From: Notospermus geniculatus
Lineage: Eukaryota; Nemertea; Pilidiophora; Heteronemertea; Lineidae
Assembly (NCBI GenBank): GCA_002633025.1
Contig: NMRB01000005.1
Location: forward strand, 1,215,502-1,279,501
DNA: 64,000 bases
Direction of reading: 5' to 3'
The notes under the pieces are model-generated. The model made no database searches. It worked only from the letters and a program-made list of their open reading frames with translations, and was not told where the DNA came from. The stretch's first letter is position 1. Every line of letters begins with the position of its first letter. The translations under genes were made by a program, and so were the position numbers. This document shows, piece by piece, positions 12,804 through 25,500 of the stretch.

Positions 12804-13110
12804 GGGTCTATTCATCAAATATAACATTATATTCATACCAGTAATCTTAAGCTATAGACGGTTTTTTTCATACTCAGCTTGCAAATAGTTAAATCACATA
12901 CATGTACAAGCAACGAACTCGATCAATTCAGCTACATGTATATAAGCATCACCTCATCTTATTCAGGAAGTCAATTTCCAGAAATTCTGGAATTTGACTT
13001 CCTGTTTATCATCATTTTGTGTGTCAATTTTTGTGCTTTCTCTTTCTTTGGACCTCATCTTATTCAGGGTAAATTAGACAGCAGTTGCAAGATTTGTACT
13101 GAAAATGTTG

Positions 13111-13116
13111 AATAAA
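13111..13116 (+). terminator. Candidate poly(A) signal of the M13-like gene
   Basis: AATAAA occurs 574 bp after the stop codon on the coding strand, the first such hexamer noted downstream. No cleavage site was confirmed. Confidence 0.4.
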
Positions 13117-13501
13117 ATCTTCATTGGAACACATGAGAAAGCCATCGTGCCCTTCACTTTTTCAACTTGCAAATCTCTCCAGAAGTGAGAAAGGAATAGA
13201 ATTTATGCCCCAAGCTTCTTTAGGAATCAAAACCGACCGCTATAGAACCTAGCCCCCTGGTAGAGAATCCCCCCATACAACTACATGTACAGATTACGGG
13301 GGTAAGCAGTACGGGAGTCTGGCCTTAATCCTGTGACGAACAAAATGGGGTTGGATGAATGATCATGAGGACTTCATCATTTATGGAACTGGAAGCAATC
13401 TTGACTCCAGAGGGCAATGATTAAAATGGATACCAGTATGCAAGATGACTGGTTTCATCTCCGATCCCTATGTCTGAAGCACAGCTAGAGCATAGAGAAC
13501 C

Positions 13502-14435
13502 CAAGGAGGATCGGACAACCGGTCACGTGATGTTTGTGCTAAGGTCAAGGTCATGTAAACAAACGCACGTGGTTACTCAGTGCAAATCAGCGTAATTTGA
13601 AGGCTGATTTCTGCGTGAAAATAGGCATACTTATCATTTTCTCCAGTTTTATATCATTGATTATTATCAAAATGAATGTTTGATTGCGCAAAACACATTT
13701 TTCTGAGCAGTCCTTTTGAGAATTTATGTCCTGCATGATGCCTTCGCAAGTGCACTCTGTGTCAACGCATGGATCACGCATGGGACGAGGTCGATTTTTG
13801 CTATTGCGTAGGAGTTCTTAGAAAATGGATGGCCCCAGCACAAATCTTGGGAAATTTCCTTTTTAAAAGTGTCCAAGAACTCCTAAGAACTCCACGATTT
13901 TCGAATCTAGGGAGGTGGAAAGTACCCTTGTCACTCAACTGTTAACTCAACTGCAAAAATCGTAAAATTGTCATAATTTCCTTATTTCTGGACGGATTCT
14001 CGATATCGAACTATCAAAATGCAGGTTTTGGGCTAAGTAATCTAAATATGGTCCCTAATCAATGCCCAGCCAATCACCAGAGCCGGAAAAGAGAAAAATT
14101 TGGCACAGCTGTCAATCAAAATAAGCCCCGCCTCCTGACGTCACATTATGTTGATGAGTTTTTACTTCCCCCTGTGAATATTTGCTGAGAGCGACAACTT
14201 GCGCTTCGGCCCTAAAATACGCTGATATTTCATCAATTTGGTGAGAATTGAATGTTATTTAGGGTTTATAATGTTGTAAGCTATACATATGATGTTCTTA
14301 ATCCCTTCTGAATGCAACGTATTAGTTGATTTGGAAGATGTTTACTCGTCGAAATCTGTCGGTCAACTGAAGTGGCCGCGCCATGGTTGCGCGATCGGTG
14401 ACGTTGTCACGTGACCGGTTGTCCGATCCTCCTTG
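13502..14435. mobile_element. Non-autonomous DNA transposon, 29-bp TIRs and 9-bp target-site duplication
   Basis: Positions 13502-13530 and 14407-14435 are exact inverted repeats (caaggaggatcggacaaccg and on). The element is flanked on both sides by the 9-bp duplication tagagaacc (13493-13501 and 14436-14444). A 9-bp duplication fits Mutator-like elements and a few other superfamilies. The interior encodes no transposase, so it must have been moved in trans. Confidence 0.85.
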
Positions 14436-15357
14436 TAGAGAACCAGTCAATCTGCAGTTCCCCTGTCCTGCCTATAAAGTTTGTGATAAAATAACAGGCC
14501 GAGGTACAGATTAGTGAAAACATATTTCTGTAATGAAATAAATATTCAATAAGGAATAATCTTTGTATACATAAAAATACCAAATGTCCTTTTTACACAA
14601 CAGAGACCTATTCTTACAAAGAAATCTACGTCCTTACTAATCACACTATTTATAGCGTACATTGTACATAAATCCTGGGATCTATTCCCCAAACTGTCAA
14701 TAGGAGTTTGGCTCCGAAACGTGCCTGGTTGCCTGTTCCATCCCTACTTCATTAGCATGGTAAAAGGATAGAAACCAGTCAAAAAAGGACGGGACACCAG
14801 TCACTTTCCGGATACAAAAGTCATACGGAGAGTTTGTCATTAGAATTCTACAAGACTATGTGTTCCAAAATGGCTCCTGATTTGTTTTTTTCAACACCTC
14901 TAGGCCTGAGCTGCCAATTTAACCACTTCTGACTTCTGCGAGCCACCATAGGCCGACCCAGGGTTTTGTAGAAGGGGCAAGGGGCAACTACTATTATTGC
15001 ATTATAAGGCGGTGCTGCCCACTCTGAAAACCCTCAAAATCAAAGTAAAAACATACTTTTCCGGCATGAGGGAATGCACACAACTTGTGCCCCTGAATCT
15101 GCAACTGGCTACCTCTGAACGTGGTTTTCATAAAATTTCATTACCAAGTACCGGTACTAAGATATGGGTGTCTGTATGTTCAGCAAACTTCATTATTTTT
15201 GGCAAGAAGAATCGCAAAGGAACCATCTGGAACAAGCACCATTATAAACGCGACTTTATACATTTTATATAAAATGTGTTATGACCTTGGATGAATTGCT
15301 GGTAATTAACAGTAAAAAAAGACAAATACTAGCTTACTGATCATGCTGATGGTAAAG

Positions 15358-15556
15358 AAATGTGACCCACTCCAGCAAAAGCAGGGGCATGTCGCAGGTA
15401 ATCATCACTGGCCATCAATTTACTCAAATAGTATCACTGCTGTCCACTACTATTGTCAACCTGCAGAGAAAAACATTTCAGCCATTGTGTTGTAAGACTA
15501 TTAACCCTTTCCCCGGTTGCGACACGTGCCTACTTTTGCTAGAGCGGGTCACAAAT
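15358..15556. mobile_element. MITE, GTGACCCGCTCTGGC family copy in the EEA1 3' UTR
   Basis: aaatgtgacccactccagca and tgctagagcgggtcacaaat form the ends. Related copies lie at 49621-49822 and 63181-63380, with a partial copy near 51670-51715. Its position, 86 bp downstream of the EEA1 stop codon, places it in the mature 3' UTR if no earlier poly(A) site is used. Confidence 0.75.
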
Positions 15557-15641
15557 GTCAGTCTCCAAAGTCTGGAATCAAACCTGCAAAATGTTAGTCC
15601 ATCTGCCTTACACATCACTTGACTGACTGATTCAACGTGTG

Positions 15642-16510
15642 CTATGATTTTGTTGACAAAGTAATTGAATTTGACCTGTGCTGGCCTAGTTCTATGAAGC
15701 AGGAGTCACACACACGGACAGGCTTCTTGGAAGATGCGATCGGTGCCAATCTCGACGAACACTCGTTACAATATATGTGGCCGCAGTTACGACAATGATG
15801 CTGAAAAAGAATAGAAATACTTGAGGAAAAGGCAAAGCTGTGAGATTTAGGTCACCTACATGTATGATGAATGCCGATCAGAGATTTGTTGACATCACAA
15901 GCTAACAAAGCATGTTAAACGTGCCAATGCTGAGAGTGAGGTATTCACCAAAATAGAGCAGAACTCCAACCCCTTAGGCATGTTAGGCTGCAATCACATA
16001 GAACTACACGCTACACGTACACGCCTGTTAACAAAGGCTTCACAAAGGGTTCGCGACCGTGAAGCCTTTGTTAACAGGCGTGTACGTGTAGCCTGTAGTT
16101 CTATGTGATTGCAGCCTTAGTGGACACCACTTCCAAGGAGGACCCCTGAGTTAAGAACAAGAAAAATCTGATCCTAATAAAATTGATCACTGCTATTCAT
16201 TTTAACCTCAGTAATCAGGACACCCCTCAACTTACCCTCCTGACTGTCACAGAGAATGCTTTATCACATGCAAGGCAATTTGTGGCCTCTTTATCATCCA
16301 ACCACACACGACTCGTCGTTTTTGCCGACTGCATCTGCAGCGTTTGGTTTTCACGGCCGAGTTCTTGAAGGGCGGCCAACGAGTCGTCCAGTCGTCGTCT
16401 CATCTCTGCCGCCTTCTCTCTCAACTTTTCACTCTCGGTTTCGCTCGCTAGACATCTTTCTAACAGCACACGCCTTTCATCATTGTTGTTGTCGAGTTTG
16501 GCTTCAAGTT
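15642..16510 (-). other. EEA1: FYVE zinc finger exons of EEA1
   Basis: Exon 27 (16510-16236) ends VWLDDKEATNCLACDKAFS-VTVRR and exon 28 (15800-15642) starts HHCRNCGHIYCNECSS. The WxxD, R(R/K)HHCRxCG and RVC signatures of PI3P-binding FYVE domains and all eight zinc-binding Cys/His residues are present. The join is in phase 0. After the last CxxC the protein continues FIELGQHRSNSITLSTKS to the stop at 15642-15644. Confidence 0.93.
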
Positions 16511-19500
16511 CTGAGGAAGATAGGTGACACATGATCATGATTTATTTTACCAAATAATACCGGTAGGTAAACTCAAGTCTCTTCATATCATACATGTACT
16601 GTAAACTCAAGTCTCTTCATATCATACATGTACCGGTAATTTCTCCTGTTCACAAATGTCTCATCAAAAACACGTCACACACAAGTTTGTTCCATATACC
16701 TTTGGCGAATGGCACTTATGTACTTGAACTTGGAGATTGATCAAACCGAAACACGAATGCTATACCACTGGTGGTATGTTGACCAGCTGAGTTTGCACCA
16801 TGCAAAGGGGTTATACTACGTTTCCAATTCAATGCCCAGCAGACCCATTCATGGTTCATTGACAACCCACTTATCTTGATCGTTGGGGTCTTGTCAGTTA
16901 CCCGAGGTCAGTTCAGTGCGATTTGCCAAAGGTACATGTATATGGAACAAACTTTAACGCGATTGGTGTTGACCACAGACAAATCTGCAACACACATGAC
17001 GTCGCACCAAAGACCTAGACTCTCCCATACTTACCTAATTTCTGACCCACAGCCTCATCTATCTGTTGATCCTTCTGTTTTATCAGTTGGTTAGCGTTAT
17101 TAAGATCTCCACGGATGGTGCTCAGGTTCTCATTCAGGGCCGAGATCTGCATCTCCAGTTTGGCACGTGTTTCGTCGAGGTCTTTCTCCAGAGATTCTCT
17201 GAGGTTCATCTCTGTTGTCTGTGGAGTAGAACGAGATTATATATTAAGTACATGTAAGTACGCACGTGATGAGAATAGTAAGGGAAGTAGTGCATGTAAC
17301 AAAACAACATAACACCATCTGGAATAGATGACTTTTGGCAAAGTGTTCCCTCTCCCTTGAACAATGTTGGTTGTGTGATGGTAGAATCACATACAGTGAG
17401 AACAAGGCTATAAACCTTACCAGCTGATTCTGAAGTTTTGAATTCTCCTCTCGGAGCATTTTCTGCACATTATTGGCCACTTCTCTGGACTCGTCCAATT
17501 CTCTCTGGATCTATAACAGAAAAGAGAGGGGTGAAAAAAAGAGGGTTTTCAAACTTTGGCCTTTGCATACCCGACCTGGTCCACAAAGACCCAACTAACC
17601 CTTCGGCAGTTCACAACCTCTGGTGTTGGTTTAGAGCAAGCCCATGGGAAACACCTACACTGGTGTTGAATTGATTCAGGATTACTCTGCCTTATGCTAC
17701 CCAAAACATTGGTTTCAGTATGTCCCTCCCTCATTCATTATCAGTACCGTGTAGTCTTGGTCGAAGTCTAGTCCTATTACCCTCAGTCACTACCACTTAA
17801 CTGAAGCATACTGGATTGTGAAATCTAGTCCTAAAACCTTGCTTACTGTACCTTATCTGATTGAATCTGAAGTCCCTTGATCAAGTTCTGTAGTTCTAAC
17901 TTTTGATTAATCAGCAACTGCTTGGCATCTCTCTGACTAGATAACTCCTGTACAAAAGCAAATATCACAGGGTTACACTCCGTGAACAAATTCCAGTTAA
18001 ATATCTTTATAAGAAGCTACAGAAATAACAGAACTGTGCCATATGACTGGGTACAATACAATCACTGCCTTCAATTCCATAACAAGAATTTCCTTGGTTG
18101 CTTTGAGCAATACAAATGTACTGGTATATGTTCTTACCTTTTCATTATCTTTACAAACTTTCTCATGGTTTGATTTTAGGGCATCCATGTCCTTGTGGAG
18201 ACTTGAAATAACAGACTGGCTCTCCGTCTCTTGTCGCTTTAATTCGATGATTTTGTCTTCAAGAATGACCTGGATACAATATAATAGACCATTGTACTAT
18301 GACACTACGGCATTTCTCACAGGAACAAAACTGATATTGTCCTTGGTGTGGATCACCATGAAGTTTGTATTTGCATTTGGTTTTTTCCGTCAGGGCTGAA
18401 GCCATAGCATTATTGGCAAGTAAAAGACCATATCCAAGTACGGAGGAGACCATTTCAAGCTACTCATGTTCCTCACTTGGATGGGGTCTTTTACTTGCCC
18501 TTGCAAAGAAACAAGGTACAAGGCACCACGGCTTACTGTCCCATGCGACAGACGTAAAGAGCCGGGAATGAAATCCCATATAGCTGTGGATTCGAACCCG
18601 GGACCTGCCCCTTCCTGAGCGGACGTCATAACCACTCGACTATCAGTGCACCATGAGGTTTCACATGTACACCCTGGTGAATTGGCTTCCCATACTGCCT
18701 ACCTTTTCCTCCTGCAGAGAGTCCCGTTCCCGTCTTACTGACGTCAGTGACGCATCAAGATCTATCAGCTTACTATCCAAGCTTTGCTTGACCTACAGAA
18801 TAAATACACAGGAAATAAAATATGAGAAAAGACAGAAACATGGAAGTGGAATACACTTACATTTTTTGAAAAAATCTCTGACTGTGATTGAGAAGTTGAG
18901 AAGAAGACTTTTGGAACAAGGCCCCAAATTACCTTACCTCAGTCAGCTGTTGGAGGGAGATATTCAGAGCTACATCATTATCCATAGAGTTTTTCAATTC
19001 CAATTCTGTAGCTGCTAACTTGTCCTGAAGTTCCGCAACAGACTGGCGAGAAGCTTTCAGGTCTTTTTCAAGTTGGTTGCATCTTTCGGTGGTGTCCTGA
19101 AAGGAAAACATGGACAATTAGTGGTCATGTGGTCAACAATCTTGAGTGACGACGCAAGGTTGGCATTGCAAAACAGACAGCCTTCTCGTTAAAGACCGAT
19201 ACATCACAAGTGAAGTTGTGGTGAAGATTCATACATTTATATCTTCAAAAAGATATGCACAGTCATGAGTAGTGATTTACTGAAGTTCGATTTTGTCACT
19301 GCACATCCCCTGGTAGCTCAACCATACTAGAAATTACTCTATTGACAAGAGTGGGCTAATTTCATGGAAGCAGAGGAAACCATTGGCCCGAGAAAGCCTG
19401 CACTGTCAAAAAGAGATGCCCTCCCAACCTCAGAGGTGACTGGCACTGAAGTTTCCATTGCGCCACTCTGGCAACCCAGTCATATACCAAAATACATCTA

Positions 19501-22500
19501 CCGGGTACTGTAGTCATGACTTGCACACATGTAGACATTAACTCACAAAACAGATTTAGTTACAGCTATACAAAAACTAAGCTGTCAAAATAATTAAGAA
19601 GATAAAAGATAAGCTGTTGAGTGAAATGAACTTAGAATGTTGGAAATGTTAGCAAGGAGGTCTACCCTCCAATGGTAATGGGCAATAACTCCAATAAGAA
19701 TCGGTGGGAGCATGGTTGCTTGCAGTAATTGCTATAGACTACAATAGAGTGTAGTTGATTGTACATAACACAGCCATTACTTCCAATGACCATATTCCCA
19801 CTTATCGCAAGAGGAGATACTGTCCTTTACAAATGGAGGGCTGAGGCAGGCCCCAGTAAACAATACTACATCAACGTTCGCCATTCTTTCAAGTACATGT
19901 ATGGTGATGGCTGCTCCTACCAGCCTTGTAAGTGCGCAGATATGGGTCGAAGGTCGACCATGAAAACTACAGAGATGGTTGTAATACTGGATGCAGAGGT
20001 CGGGATAAAGAGGAAATCCAGTGTTAGTTTACCCTGAAATTTTCCTGGAGACGAACTAGTTGGTCTTCATAGTTGAGGCATTGATTACATGTTTTGGCCA
20101 CCTCCCGTTCCAGGACCTACGGGTGAGAAGTCAGGCGAGACTGAGTGAGGATAACAGAACTAAAAGCAACTGATAACCCCTTCAAACAAGGAAAATTCTT
20201 ATTTTTCTGTTGATTCAGCATCAGGCGAGTTGACACCATAAATGGTTTGTCATTCACTGCACAGTTTTCAGAGGAGATGCATGCCTGTCATATCTAAACT
20301 GTCCTATAGAGTTTGTCTATGGCTCATTGTGATGTCACCATTGACTAGCAGTCCATCATGCTGACTCTCAACAACACAGTTGTTCATTGTGACGTTACTA
20401 TTGACTAGCAGTCCATCATGTTGACTCTCAACAACACAGCTGTTCATTGTGACGTTACTATTGACTAGCAGTCCATCATGTTGACTCTCAACAACATAGT
20501 TGTTCATTGTGACGTTACTATTGACTAGCAGTCCATCATGTTGACTCTCAACAACACAGTTGTTCATTGTGACGTTACTATTGACTAGCAGTCCATCATG
20601 TTGACTCTCAACAACACAGTTGTTCATTGTGACGTTACTATTGACTAGCAGTCCATCATGTTGACTCTCAACAACATAGTTGTTCATTGTGACGTCACTA
20701 TTGACTAGCTGTCCATCATGGTGACTCTCAACAACATAGTTGTTCATTGTGACGTCACCATTGACTAGCAGTCCATCGTGCTGACGCCAATGCCATAATG
20801 CCCCTCGAGTAGGCCTAGATCACGTCATGGTTGAAGTCACACACTGAATGACAAAGTGCACCACGTTGGTCAATAACATACATGTAATTTGACATCAATC
20901 TGACCGTCAGGAACATAACAATGTAACACTGTCACATCTGAAGGGGTTGTCAGTTTAATACGTGCAACGGGAAGCATGCTGTGTATGTTAGATGATAAAT
21001 GGTGAAATTTGATGGGAGAGTCTAACAGGAACTCCTACCCAAGTTATAAATAGACTTTGGGATGGTTCCTCTCAAAGATGTGCAACTGTAGCTGCTTACA
21101 GCATCTCATGAATTACACAAAGACATCCAATGGGAAATGGCACAATCTCCACTTGTCATCAGTGGGAATGTACTTGTTTGAAGTAATAGCTCTATCATGT
21201 ACTACCCAGTGCACTCTAGTGTAGAGTGTAGCTGTTATTCCAATCAAGCATACTCCCACTAATTCTTATTGGAGATAGCATCTTGTATCATATGAGGGTA
21301 GTGGAGCATCCCAACAGAAAACAAACATGAAGTCCAACCATGAAGGATTAACACCAAAGCTACAGGACACACACACAACAAATAGTACATGTGGTGCCAT
21401 TCTCTCAAATCTAAATATTGTGGAGAGAAACAGGGGTCGAATTCTTGAAGGGTGTTTTTTAATCAGCGTTTAAATTCATACGAGGTTATTCAGGTTAAAG
21501 GCCTAGAAAAGCATTGTTTTGCTGCCTGTACACTGCTTGGTCGGCTGTGTTTACCCGCAAGATAATCAGCTACAGTTCACTTTCCTCTGTATAACTCAGG
21601 AGGACAAAAGAAAATTTGAACGCTCAAGAGGCCTTGTTTAGAGTCACTCAACTCTTTTCTTTTGTCCTCCTGGAGATAGACACAGGAAAGTTAACTGTAG
21701 TGTAGAGGATTATCTTGCAGGTAAACACAGCCGACCAAGCAGCGCACAGGCAGCAAAACAATGCTTTTCTAGGCCTTGAACCTGAATAAATACACGTATG
21801 AATTTAAACGCTAAAGCTAAACACCCTTCCTGAATTCGGCCCAAGGTGTCATTTGTTAGAAAGCATGCTAATATACTAACCCTCCTCTACCTTCAAGAAA
21901 ACAGATTTGAGCGAAATATGAAAACCAAAATTTTATACACATCATATACTCACCTCGATTTTCTTTTGCATCTCAACCTGACGTCCTTCCTTTTGTTCAA
22001 GCTGTTCCTCCAGTTCTCTCTCCTTCTTGACACTGGCCTCAAGCTGTGAAGATAATTGTAAAGAAATGACTTGCAACACCCAGATTTGAACTGGGCAACT
22101 TCAACTGTTCAACTTTCTAGTGACTAGTTGTATCCAGTTTCGTTCAATCGCAGCGATGTACATGGGCCAGTGACTAATCTGTGCCAGTTTTCTGAATGAA
22201 ATAGAGTCTCAACGCCCTGGGCCCACATTCATAAAACCTTGCTAGCTTAGTTGGTTGCTAGTTGTGTACATTGGCCTGTACAAACTAGGCACTTCAGCAG
22301 GCAAGTAAGCCTAGCAAGGTTTTATGAATATGGGCCCTGGATGCTACCCGAGTTTCTGCCAGTCACTGGGTCAATGTACTCGGTCAGGATATGACTGATT
22401 AGATGCTCCTAGTTTTTCCACATCGCTGCATTTCCATTGTGCACGCAGCGCCAACGACTGATCGGATCAGCTGCGTCCAGCCAAAAGTGCGATGTAAGCT

Positions 22501-25500
22501 ACGCTTTAGAGACATGTCCCACTAACTGGATGAATAGGAACTGGTTACTGTAAAGCAGGAAAATTTCGCGTGCAGGAAATTTTCGCGAATTTCGCAAGTG
22601 TATGAGTCGTGAAAATTTCCTGTCGCGAATATGAGTACACGCAAGTGATAAATACGGTCTGTGAAAAAAACGGAAAAAAATGGCAGAGACTCGCAAAAAT
22701 ATCCTGCCGTGAATATGTCTGTAATTCTTGATTCGCGAAAATTTCCAGCCGCGAAATTATCTTGCTTTACAGTATGTTGGAGAAGAGCCCGATCATGAAG
22801 TATGGTACCTACTTTGGATTGATATGTCGTCACAGCAGTTGCGAGGTCACTCTCCAACTGAGCCACTTTCTCATTCAATTCGTGTTTCAAGGTCTCCAAC
22901 TCGCCAAGTTTTGAACTCATCAGTGTTTCCACTCGCAATTTGTCATCAAGATTCGCCTTCTCTTTCTTCAACTCTTCACTGAGCCGCGTGATCTCTCTTT
23001 CTTTCTCCACGAGTTGTTTTTTGAGATTTTCGACGCTTGAACTGAGCTCAGACTGAAATTTGAACAAGAGAAATTTGACCCTGGTTTGACGATGGAAGGA
23101 AACGTTTCAAATCCGACAACTCATGGTAAAAGCTTTTTGATAAAAGGGACTTTCGGCAGGTTTGTCGGTCCGTGTCACGTATGATGTATCGAGCTTATAC
23201 ATTTTCTATCAAAGTCATGCGTCACGGATCAACGATAAGGAGCCCTGCCGAAAATCCCTAATAAACATTTCTAACACAAACTGCCACTTGTACATTACCT
23301 TCTCCTTTTGAAATTGTTTCTCTTTATCAACAAGATTTTTGCTGCCTTCATCCAAACCAGATTGAAGCTTAGACTTCTCTTCCAAAAGGTTGCTCTGCTC
23401 TGTTGTAAGAGTTGCAATCTAGAATGAAACAATCACATTACACCTGAGAAAACAGTTTCCTTCCGCTACACACAAAGTACCAAATTATGTCTATAGACCT
23501 AATACAGTTCTAGCTACAATATCACTATCATTATATAATGCATGGAAACATAAACAATCGATATCATACCTGTTCCTCTAACTTTACTTTGGCCTCATCC
23601 CCACTGGTCTGAAGCTGATTTAGCTCAATGTGGACTGCGTTCACTTCTGACGCATGACTGGCCTGCATCTACATTGTAAAGGAAAACGAAAGCTCAAATA
23701 GTTGCATTTTCACACAAGGATTTTATAGTTTTCCTAATATTCATGAACCTTGTAGTTCATGAATTACATGGTCAGGCCTATTTCTACACAGGATAACTAA
23801 AGATTTGGTTACTCAAAATAGTCGTCTCAGAGAACTGGTCACGACTGCAGGGAATCGGTCTTGAAGGATATTTGTCCCCTTGGAACTGGCCCTCTCTGAT
23901 GATGGCACCCAGACCCTTACCTTCTCAATATTTGACTTCAGGTTCTCAATAGTAGATTCACGTTCTTTTAATGTTTCTTCAACATTCCTTAGTTGGCCCT
24001 CTAGATCCATTTTTGTTTTCTCAGTAAGGGACAGCGCTTCAATCTGCATCGAGGAAACAAGAGATTGCAGCTCACAATAGCAGTTAATACAAGCATTGAA
24101 TGCTGAGGGTATTCAGGGAAAATATCTGGAAGTGGCAGCTTCTCTCAAAGGTCAACAGGCCATGATCAAGGGGTTTTACTGAACTGAGAACCAAGTGCAG
24201 CATTACTAGTCATACAGACAATATTCAGTGGAATCTTAACAAGCTGGAGGAAACCGGCGCACCCGTAGAAGACTACACAAAGTTAGCTGCCCGTCCATCA
24301 ATAAGGTGTTTCCAGCTGAACCCACATCGTCAGCTCAAACTTGACACTGCCCGAGAATAACACGTAATTCATCACACACATCTTACCCTCTGGTGTAGGT
24401 CTTTCTCCAGTTTATCATACTGTGTCTTCGACTCCTGTAGCTTGGCCGTGATACCATTAGCCATGGTCTCCAGGGACTGCATCCGACTCGTACTCTCCAT
24501 CAACTGCTTCCCTTTCTCTTCCAACTGTTTTTCTAACTCTGTTTTGTCTTCGTTCAGTTTGGCTATAACGGCGACCTTTTCTTTCACATCTGTTTCAAGG
24601 CTCGAAGACTTCTGATCAAGTTCACTGACTTTATTCCTTTGTTCTTTCAAGTCGTTTTCCATACTGGTCAGCTCCTGTTTCTTTGAGGTTAGATCATTTG
24701 AAACCTGGAGAATTAAATAGAAGATTGAATTAGCAGTCCAGGTCCACTTGTATCATTGACTTCAAGCACAATACTGCAGGCAATGAGACAAATTTTGAAC
24801 AATACACAATATCACTCCAAAAGACTCCAGCACCTGATGGGGCAACGTCACGATGCCCCATACAATGCCATACTGTATTTCAATCTGTCCTGATGCGAGA
24901 CGAAAAAAAATCAAATTGTTTCCCAGAGATCATGATCACTGAAACAACTGGATTTTTTTTGGCCACGTCAGGGCGCTCAGAAATGAGATGCGGGACATTA
25001 TGATGCTGAGCTGCCCCCTCAGGTGCTGCACTCTTTTGGAATGACAGAACCTATTCCAGCCAACCCAAAGGTAAGATTGATATAGAGAATTCTGAGGACT
25101 GTGGCCAATGGCATTTTCTAGGAGCGGATCTTTGGAATCGGTAGCTACATTGGCCTTCTCTGACAGGAAGAAGCGATCTGATCCATCTGGGGATCATATT
25201 CGCTATGTACCTGCAGCAAATAGGCCTAAAAATGTCACAATACCTCATCAAGTTGTTGTTTCAATCTGGAAATCTCATGTTGCTTTTCATCGATGGTATT
25301 TTGTGCCGTCTTCAGATGATTCTCAAGGTCAGCTCGCTGACTCGTCTTGGCCGACTCTGTGGCCAGCAGTAGTTCACTCTGGAAAGAAAGATTTGTATAG
25401 ATCACTCACAGAAGGATACTTTCATGTATTCTCAAATACCGTATTTTTCGGACTATAAGGCGCGGCTTTTTTTTCATGAAGAAGTGTCTAAAATTGGGGG

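Larger units (their letters stand above)
12538..15641. other. Convergent intergenic region between the M13-like gene and EEA1
   Basis: This stretch holds both 3' UTRs. It contains a MITE just after the M13-like stop (12582-12803), a candidate poly(A) signal (13111-13116), a 934-bp TIR element (13502-14435) and a MITE in the presumed EEA1 3' UTR (15358-15556). No exon was recognised. No confident poly(A) signal was found for EEA1. Confidence 0.6.

Noticed and set aside
18390-18635. Minus-strand open frame shared with 62767-63036 (both contain WDFIPGS and LVSLQGQVKDPIQVR)
   Set aside because: The similarity comes from the two SINE copies; the frame covers the SINE body and head and is not a gene.
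23813-24049. Extension of EEA1 exon 15 beyond its donor as a longer exon
   Set aside because: A canonical donor (gtaagg) follows KSNIEK and the sequence after it loses coiled-coil character.
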